Shown here: positions 1-7,863 of the stretch, piece after piece
How the letters are laid out: each line of letters starts with the position of its first letter
Position numbering within the stretch: position 1 is the stretch's first letter
From: Pseudomonadota bacterium
GTDB lineage: Bacteria > Myxococcota > Myxococcia > Myxococcales > Myxococcaceae
Direction of reading: 5' to 3'
Length of the DNA: 7,863 nucleotides
Assembly (NCBI GenBank): GCA_023424585.1
Contig: JAFADT010000292.1
Coordinates: 1 to 7,863, forward strand
Made by a program: the position numbers and the translations under genes
Notes under the pieces: generated by a model
What the model was told of the DNA's origin: nothing
The model's input: the letters and a program-made list of their open reading frames with translations, nothing else
Database searches by the model: none

Positions 1-243
1 CTCGCTGAGGGTGGACAGGAGGAAGAGGAGCTCCGCCGGGGTGCGCTCGCCCGGGGACAGCCGCTCCCACGCGGCGGCCTGGGCGCGCGTGCGCTCCTCC
101 AGCGAAGCGCCGCGCACCCAGCGGGCGAAGTCCTCGCGCCACTCCGCGCTCGACGCCACGGCCTCTCGCGGCGCCGCGGCGGCGACGCGAGCGTGGAGCG
201 CCAGGAGCGGCGCTGGCCAGGAGGCTTCAACCGACGGCGGCAT
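1..243 (-). CDS. Hypothetical protein, N-terminal part (runs off left edge)
   Basis: An open frame of 81 codons starts at ATG (complement of 241-243) and stays open to the window edge, so the C-terminus is missing. I do not recognise the family. The start is bounded by an in-frame TGA at 259-261, with no other start between it and the ATG; a GAGG lies 4 nt upstream and could be a ribosome binding site. The fragment is rich in Ala, Glu, Arg and Leu and looks helical, soluble and without signal peptide. Its recognisable stretches include SAEWREDFARWV (about residues 33-44) and ERLSPGERTPAELLFLLS (about 61-78). Codons favour G/C in the third position, which supports real coding. It lies 90 bp downstream of the FdhF/YdeP-like gene on the same strand, so co-transcription is possible. 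No function can be assigned. Confidence 0.6.
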   Translation of the reverse strand, partial: MPPSVEASWPAPLLALHARVAAAAPREAVASSAEWREDFARWVRGASLEERTRAQAAAWERLSPGERTPAELLFLLSTLSE

Positions 244-294
244 GGGACCTCGAGAGGCTCACGCGAATGGCGCGTAGGCGCAAGCCCCGAGCGC

Positions 295-325
295 CCTGGA
301 GCCTGAAGCCCAGCACCTGGAGCCT
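295..325. repeat. Short direct repeat, 10 bp twice with 21-bp period
   Basis: CCTGGAGCCT occurs at 295-304 and again at 316-325, in the 90-bp gap between the oxidoreductase stop and the next minus-strand start. No hairpin with a T-run is visible in this gap, so there is no clear terminator between the two genes. The repeat is short and could be chance in GC-rich DNA. Confidence 0.35.
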
Positions 326-333
326 CGACGGGC

Positions 334-2694
<2,361 letters not shown>

Positions 2695-2700
2695 GTCCCA

Positions 2701-2705
2701 CCTCC
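2701..2705 (-). promoter_or_regulatory. Ribosome binding site of the FdhF/YdeP-like gene
   Basis: On the minus strand GGAGG lies 6 nt before the ATG. It is a near-ideal Shine-Dalgarno sequence and decides the start of the oxidoreductase. Confidence 0.8.
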
Positions 2706-2943
2706 GCGCGGCGCGACTCTACCGCACCACCGGCCCGAGCCAGCCCGCGGGCCTCGGCAGCCCCTTCAAGGCCCGGGCCCCCCGTGCTCCAGGCCAGCGC
2801 CTCCATCGACGCGCGCAAGGCCTGCTGACGCACAGCGTCCAGCGGGCTCCAGGGTGGCGGCGGCCCCGCACGCCGGCCCCCCCGCGGCCCCGGTGTTCGG
2901 TTAGGGTGCCCGCCAAAGCGCCCCTTCCTGGCGCCCTCTTTCC

Positions 2944-2948
2944 AGGAG
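2944..2948 (+). promoter_or_regulatory. Ribosome binding site of hutU
   Basis: AGGAG sits 8 nt upstream of the ATG at 2957. It supports this start over far-upstream in-frame starts, because the urocanase family similarity also begins only a few residues after this Met. Confidence 0.75.
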
Positions 2949-2956
2949 CACTCCGC

Positions 2957-4612
<1,656 letters not shown>

Positions 4613-4622
4613 AGTGCGCCGG

Positions 4623-5342
4623 ATGCCACGTCGCGTCCGAGCGTTGCTGATGACAGCGGGGGTGGGGGTGCTCGCCGGCTGCACGCCCACCACCGCCGGG
4701 CCCATGGTGATGCGCCTGGGCCCGGGCCTGCCCCGGGAGAACTTCTTCCAGCTGGGCGTGCGCGCCGGCCCCCGCCTCAACGCCCCACAGCTGTCGGAGC
4801 GCGGCGAGCACGGCGCCTTCCAGGGCGACGCGAAGCCCTTCATCAACGAGCAGTGGGGCCTCGACCTCGACGGCTCGGTGACGGTGCCCGTGAGCGACCG
4901 GCTGTCGTGGCACCTCGGGCTCCAGGGCGAGCTCGTCGGCCTGCCGGTGCCCGGCTACGGCGTCTACTCGGGGGTGTCGTACTACGTCGGGTCGGAGCGG
5001 CTGGGGCTGGCCCCGGCCCTCTCCCTGCGCGGCGCGTCCGACTTCGGCCTGGGCGACACGGACAGCACCAGCAGCCTCTTCGGCGTGGAGGCCACCTGCG
5101 CCTTCACCGTGCAGCCGGAGCCCGGCATGTCGCTGGGCCTGGTGCCGTTCGTCAGCGTGCAGCAGTCGCTGGTGAACCCCGGCTCGCAGGTGACCACCTA
5201 CCTCTATGGCGCCGTGGTGGCGGCGCAGCTCAAGTTCGGCGAGTCGCGCACGAAGCTGGAGCTGTCCGGCGGCTTCGGCCGCGCGCACTCGGGTGACACC
5301 CGTTGGAACGCGCCCCTGGCGGGCGTACGCGGAGGACGTTGA
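4623..5342 (+). CDS. Predicted lipoprotein with beta-rich body, inside the hut unit
   Basis: This 239-residue protein is of unrecognised family. Its N-terminus is a clear lipoprotein signal: basic MPRRVR, a hydrophobic stretch (residues 7-16), and lipobox LAGC with the lipidated Cys at residue 20, followed by Thr. The mature part has little obvious helix and many alternating polar/hydrophobic stretches rich in Gly, Ser, Thr and Tyr, for example at residues 79-90, 94-104, 111-122, 127-137, 151-163, 169-181, 190-205 and 209-218. This resembles beta-strands of an outer-membrane barrel or barrel-like sheet, though combining a lipid anchor and a barrel is unusual, so a periplasm-facing beta protein is also possible. 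The start is 10 nt after the hutU stop; an in-frame GTG at 4614 would add three residues. Shine-Dalgarno signals are weak for both, suggesting translational coupling. The stop is 2 nt before the hutI ATG. A role in substrate sensing or uptake is only a guess from context. Confidence 0.85.
   Translation: MPRRVRALLMTAGVGVLAGCTPTTAGPMVMRLGPGLPRENFFQLGVRAGPRLNAPQLSERGEHGAFQGDAKPFINEQWGLDLDGSVTVPVSDRLSWHLGLQGELVGLPVPGYGVYSGVSYYVGSERLGLAPALSLRGASDFGLGDTDSTSSLFGVEATCAFTVQPEPGMSLGLVPFVSVQQSLVNPGSQVTTYLYGAVVAAQLKFGESRTKLELSGGFGRAHSGDTRWNAPLAGVRGGR
5331..5335 (+). promoter_or_regulatory. Ribosome binding site of hutI, inside the lipoprotein gene
   Basis: GGAGG ends 9 nt before the ATG at 5345 and lies within the last codons of the upstream lipoprotein gene. 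It favours this ATG over the in-frame TTG at 5303, which would add 14 residues overlapping the neighbour. Confidence 0.7.
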
Positions 5343-5344
5343 GG

Positions 5345-6610
5345 ATGGAAGCCCTGGACCTGTGGGTGCGCAACACCTCCGAGGTGCTCACCGTGGAGGG
5401 CACCCACCGCCAGCCCGCGGAGGAGGCCCTCACCCCGCGCCCGGCGGCGGGCATCGGCGTGAGGGACGGCCGCGTGGCCTACGTGGGCCCCGAATCCGGC
5501 CTGCCGAAGGGCGCGCTCACGGACGCGACGGAGGTCATCGACGCCGAGGGCGGCTTCGTGGGCCCGGGCTTCGTGGATCCGCACACGCACCTCGTCTTCG
5601 CGGGCGAGCGCTCCCGGGAGTTCGACCTGCGCAACCAGGGCGCCACGTACCTGGAGATCGCCAGGGCTGGCGGCGGCATCGTCAACACGGTGAGCGCCAC
5701 GCGCGCCGCGAGCGAGGAGGCGCTGGCCGCGCTCGCCCTGCCCCGCCTGGAGCGGCTGCTCGCGCAGGGCGTGACGACCGCCGAGGTGAAGAGCGGCTAC
5801 GGCCTCTCCCTGGAGGACGAGCTCAAGATGCTGCGCGCGGTGCGCCGGCTGGGCGGGATGTCCCCGCTGGAGCTGGTGCCCACGCTCTTGTGCGCGCACG
5901 CCGTGCCCGCGGAGTACAAGGACCGCCGCGCCGAGTACCTGGACCTCTGCATCAACGAGATCCTCCCCGCCGTGGCGCGCGAGGGCCTGGCGCGCTTCTG
6001 CGACGTCTTCACGGAGGACAGCGCCTTCACCGTGGACGAGTCGCGCCGGCTGCTCAACGCGGCGAAGGCGCTGGGCCTCACACCGCGCCTGCACGCGGAT
6101 CAGCTCACCGCGTGCGGAGCCTCCGCGCTCGCCGCGGAGGTGGGCGCCGCCAGCGCGGACCACCTGGAGCAGGTGACGGACGAGGGCATCCGCGCGCTCG
6201 CCGCCGCGAACGTCACCGCCGTACTCGTACCCACCTCCACCCTCTTCCTGCGCATGCGCCCCTACGCGCCCGGCCGGAAGCTGCGCGACGCGGGCGTCAA
6301 CATTGCTTTGGGTTCCAACGTGAATCCGGGCTCCTCCATGACGGAGAACCTGGCGTTGGTGCTGGGGCTCGCCTGCCTGGAGAACGGCCTGTCGGCCGCG
6401 GAGGCCTACTGGGCCGCCACCCGCGGGGCCGCGCAGTGCTTGGGGTTGCAACGGCAGGGGCGGCTGGCCGTGGGTGACGCGGGCGACCTGGTGGTGTTCG
6501 CCTGTCGCGACTACCGGCATCTGCCTTATCATCTGGGGGTCAGTCACGCGCGCGTGGTGGTGAAGGGCGGACGTGTGGTGTTTCGCGCGCGAATGAATCA
6601 CTGCCCCTGA
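5345..6610 (+). CDS. hutI: Imidazolonepropionase
   Basis: HutI hydrolyses 4-imidazolone-5-propionate, the HutU product, to N-formimino-L-glutamate; it is a metal-dependent amidohydrolase with a TIM-barrel fold. The 421-residue length fits the family (about 400-420). Landmarks are: FVDPHTHLVFAGERSREF (residues 76-93) with metal ligands His80 and His82 and the substrate-binding Arg; VKSGYGLSLEDELKML (148-163) with Tyr152; AHAVP (184-188) with His185; LHADQLTACGA (249-259) with metal ligand His250; SADHLE (270-275); and GSNVNPGSS (323-331). By eye this last motif aligns with the common family form (A/S)TDxNPG, whose Asp is a metal ligand and catalytic residue, so Asn325 stands where Asp is expected. 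The codons at 6302-6313 and 6323-6325 (ATT, GCT, TTG, GGT, then AAT) are less G/C-ending than the surroundings. The small beta domain is made by the N-terminal 70 or so and C-terminal 45 or so residues. The start is chosen from GGAGG 9 nt upstream. It is 2 nt after the lipoprotein gene. Identity is firm; full activity is not certain because of Asn325. Confidence 0.95.
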   Translation: MEALDLWVRNTSEVLTVEGTHRQPAEEALTPRPAAGIGVRDGRVAYVGPESGLPKGALTDATEVIDAEGGFVGPGFVDPHTHLVFAGERSREFDLRNQGATYLEIARAGGGIVNTVSATRAASEEALAALALPRLERLLAQGVTTAEVKSGYGLSLEDELKMLRAVRRLGGMSPLELVPTLLCAHAVPAEYKDRRAEYLDLCINEILPAVAREGLARFCDVFTEDSAFTVDESRRLLNAAKALGLTPRLHADQLTACGASALAAEVGAASADHLEQVTDEGIRALAAANVTAVLVPTSTLFLRMRPYAPGRKLRDAGVNIALGSNVNPGSSMTENLALVLGLACLENGLSAAEAYWAATRGAAQCLGLQRQGRLAVGDAGDLVVFACRDYRHLPYHLGVSHARVVVKGGRVVFRARMNHCP

Positions 6611-6614
6611 TTGG

Positions 6615-6635
6615 ATGCCGCTGAACACCCGGCAT
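6615..6635. repeat. Inverted repeat just after hutI
   Basis: ATGCCG (6615-6620) and CGGCAT (6630-6635) are perfect inverted copies around a 9-nt loop, starting 5 nt after the hutI stop. There is no following T-run, so it is at best a weak terminator; it could be an operator for the amidotransferase gene 62 nt further on. A chance origin is possible with only 6 pairs. Confidence 0.35.
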
Positions 6636-6697
6636 TGGACAAGGGGGCAGGTGGAACTTCCGTCGTGGGCCGGCCGTTGTAGAGATCAGCTGCCACC

Positions 6698-7567
6698 ATG
6701 TGCCGATTATTTGGTTTCAGGAGTGCCGTTCCCGCCGCTGTCCACACCGCCCTTGTCACGGAGAGGAATTCCCTCCTCATCCAGTCGCGTGAGCACAAGG
6801 ACGGCTGGGGCATCGCCACCTACGGGGTGGATTCCTCGCCGCTCGTCGCGCATGGCGTAGGGCCCGCGCACAGCGACCCCGACTTCGAGCGCGTGTCGAG
6901 CCAGGTCTCCGCGCGCACGGTCGTGGCGCACATCCGCCTGGCCAGCGTGGGCGCGGTGGAGCTGCGCAACTCGCACCCGTTCCACTTCGGCCGCTGGTCC
7001 TTCGTCCACAACGGCACGCTGCGCGAGTTCGCGAAGCACAAGGCCGCCGTGGAGGCACTCATCCACCCGGAGCTGCGGGTGAACATCAAGGGCACCACGG
7101 ACAGCGAGCGCTGCTTCTACCTGTTCCTGTCGCGGCTGTCGGCGCGCGGACCGCTCGACGGCACGGTGAGCGTGGAGGCGATGGCGCAGGCGCTCGCGGA
7201 GACGATGACGCTGGTGTCCGCGATGACGGACGTGCCGGGAAGTCGCGAGCCGAAGGAGCGCTCCGCGATGAACTTCCTCGTCACGGATGGCGAGGCGATG
7301 GTGGCCACGCGCCGCAACCGCACCCTCTTCATCTCCTCCGGCCTCAGCGGCTGCCCGGAGGTGCTGCGCGGGCAGAACACGCGCGTGCCGCTCCAGCAGT
7401 TCCTCGTCGCCAGCGAGTCGCTGTGCGGCGGGCCGCACTGGGTGCCCGTGGATGAAGAGGACGTGGTGGGCGTGGACGCGCGGCTCGTGTTCCACCGCTG
7501 GAAGGTGCAGACGCTGGCGGACGGCGTGCTGAATCCGCGGCCCGCGGCTCAGCACTCCATGGCCTGA
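6698..7567 (+). CDS. Class II glutamine amidotransferase, YafJ/EgtC-like
   Basis: The 289-residue protein is an N-terminal-nucleophile amidohydrolase that would release ammonia from glutamine or hydrolyse a gamma-glutamyl amide. Cys2 becomes N-terminal after Met removal and is the expected nucleophile; this fixes the start. Further family landmarks are REHKDGWGIA (residues 31-40), AHIRLAS (77-83) with the glutamine-binding Arg80, NSHPF (91-95), FVHNGTL (102-108) with oxyanion residues Asn105 and Gly106, GTTDSERCF (132-140), MNFLVTDG (191-198) and FLVASESL (235-242). There is only the amidotransferase domain, with no synthetase, sugar isomerase or other acceptor domain. E. coli YafJ has about 255 residues. 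No egt, purine or glutamate-synthase gene is nearby, so substrate and partner are unknown. It lies 87 bp after hutI. No good Shine-Dalgarno precedes the ATG; TAGAGAT at 6680-6686 could be a -10 element of its own promoter, giving a very short leader. Its stop is 1 bp from that of tsaE on the other strand. Confidence 0.92.
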   Translation: MCRLFGFRSAVPAAVHTALVTERNSLLIQSREHKDGWGIATYGVDSSPLVAHGVGPAHSDPDFERVSSQVSARTVVAHIRLASVGAVELRNSHPFHFGRWSFVHNGTLREFAKHKAAVEALIHPELRVNIKGTTDSERCFYLFLSRLSARGPLDGTVSVEAMAQALAETMTLVSAMTDVPGSREPKERSAMNFLVTDGEAMVATRRNRTLFISSGLSGCPEVLRGQNTRVPLQQFLVASESLCGGPHWVPVDEEDVVGVDARLVFHRWKVQTLADGVLNPRPAAQHSMA

Positions 7568-7604
7568 CTCACCCCAGCCACGCGTCGAGCAGCGCCGCGG
7601 GCCG
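7538..7604. repeat. Inverted repeat spanning the convergent gene junction
   Basis: An 11-bp perfect inverted repeat has arms at 7538-7548 and 7594-7604, extendable by a G-T and a C-G pair. Each arm lies inside the last codons of one of the two convergent genes. Between them, a smaller stem pairs 7560-7566 with 7575-7580 (one bulged C, 8-nt loop), directly over the stop codons. There is no T-run on either strand. It might act as a factor-assisted bidirectional terminator, or be a chance product of GC-rich codons. Confidence 0.25.
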
Positions 7605-7863
7605 TGCGCCGAAGGCCTCCACGTCGAGGCTCCGCGCCTCCTCGCCCTCGTGGCGGAGCGTGACGCGCAGGAAGTCGCGCGGCGCGGCCTGGGGGATGCG
7701 GTCCAGCCACTCCACGAGCATCGCATGGTCGCCGCCCACCAGGTCCAGGAACCCGGTGGCGTACAGCTCGTCGTAGTCCGTCAGGCGGTACAGGTCCGCG
7801 TGGTACAGCGGGATGCGGCCCGCGTACGGATACACGATGGCGAAGGTGGGGCTGGCCACCTCG
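7569..7863 (-). CDS. tsaE: tRNA threonylcarbamoyladenosine biosynthesis ATPase TsaE, C-terminal part
   Basis: TsaE (YjeE) is the small P-loop ATPase that works with TsaB and TsaD to make the t6A modification at position 37 of ANN-decoding tRNAs. The visible 97-98 residues run in from the right edge, so the N-terminal third, including the Walker A loop, is outside the window. Recognisable family blocks are EVASPTFAIVYPY at the start of the fragment, the highly conserved HADLYRL about 20 residues on, DELYATGFLD, and LVEWLDRI carrying the conserved Glu-Trp. The GTG complement to 7857-7859 is an internal Val codon and not the start, because the upstream Glu and the family alignment continue past it. 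The C-terminus ends normally with a TGA at 7569-7571. The full protein is expected to be about 150-160 residues. The gene converges on the amidotransferase gene with 1 bp between stop codons. Confidence 0.93.
   Translation of the reverse strand, partial: EVASPTFAIVYPYAGRIPLYHADLYRLTDYDELYATGFLDLVGGDHAMLVEWLDRIPQAAPRDFLRVTLRHEGEEARSLDVEAFGARPAALLDAWLG

Larger units (their letters stand above)
2695..2956. other. Divergent intergenic region between oxidoreductase gene and hutU
   Basis: These 262 bp separate two divergent genes and must hold a promoter for each. The sequence is very GC-rich, with a C7 run at 2877-2883, a C6 run at 2778-2783, and two 10-bp perfect palindromes at 2743-2752 and 2770-2779. 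CCGAG at 2735-2739 can pair with CTCGG at 2753-2757 around the first palindrome. The least GC-rich patch, at about 2893-2910, contains TAGGGT (2902-2907), which fits the loose TAnnnT pattern of a -10 element, but no convincing -35 box lies upstream of it. I see no recognisable regulator operator and no credible gene. Confidence 0.6.

Noticed and set aside
2743..2779. Two 10-bp GC-only palindromes as regulator sites
   Set aside because: Perfect but purely G/C palindromes are common by chance in DNA this GC-rich, and there is no second copy or known operator resemblance.
5303..5344. TTG start giving HutI 14 extra residues
   Set aside because: It would overlap the lipoprotein gene; the ATG at 5345 has a good GGAGG and gives the family length.
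5204..6628. Minus-strand open frame of 474 codons opposite hutI
   Set aside because: Antisense shadow of hutI; composition typical of reverse-strand GC-rich translation and no family resemblance.
6707..7726. Minus-strand open frame of 339 codons opposite the amidotransferase and overlapping tsaE
   Set aside because: Both overlapped genes are identified by conserved motifs; this frame shows only Arg/His-rich shadow sequence.
7857..7859. GTG as the start of a 96-residue protein
   Set aside because: It is an internal Val codon of TsaE: the preceding Glu and the family alignment extend beyond it, and the Walker A region must lie upstream, outside the window.

Overview
The window is about 70% GC, with strong G/C preference at third codon positions and tightly packed genes. 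Gene content and style (a histidine-utilisation pair with a lipoprotein gene between its members, Ala/Arg/Gly-rich proteins, very long spurious antisense frames) suggest a myxobacterium of the Myxococcus/Corallococcus type. That placement is inferred from composition and protein flavour; no rRNA or marker gene proves it.

Layout from left to right. (1) 1-243, minus: the first 81 codons of an unrecognised protein that runs off the left edge. (2) 334-2694, minus: a complete molybdopterin oxidoreductase of the FdhF/YdeP type, a formate-dehydrogenase-like alpha subunit. (3) 2695-2956: a 262-bp GC-rich divergent intergenic region that must carry promoters both ways. (4) 2957-6610, plus: a compact three-gene unit of hutU (urocanate hydratase), a lipoprotein with a predicted beta-rich body, and hutI (imidazolonepropionase). 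Spacings are 10 and 2 nt. (5) 6698-7567, plus: a stand-alone class II glutamine amidotransferase of the YafJ/EgtC-like group. (6) 7569-7863, minus: the C-terminal two thirds of TsaE, the ATPase of tRNA t6A synthesis, running off the right edge.

How the genes work together. HutU and HutI catalyse consecutive steps of histidine breakdown: urocanate to imidazolonepropionate, then to N-formimino-glutamate. Neither the first enzyme (HutH, histidine ammonia-lyase) nor a formiminoglutamate-processing enzyme (HutG or HutF) is in the window. The lipoprotein is locked between the two enzymes but has no recognised role in the pathway. YdeP-type oxidoreductase, amidotransferase and TsaE have no evident link to histidine catabolism and look like neighbours.

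I see no mobile element, CRISPR array, tRNA, rRNA or phage gene. Most of the window is ordinary metabolism. The points most worth a second look are an Asn in HutI where the family normally has its metal-binding Asp, the lipoprotein inside the hut unit, and a convergent gene pair whose stop codons are 1 bp apart inside an inverted repeat.
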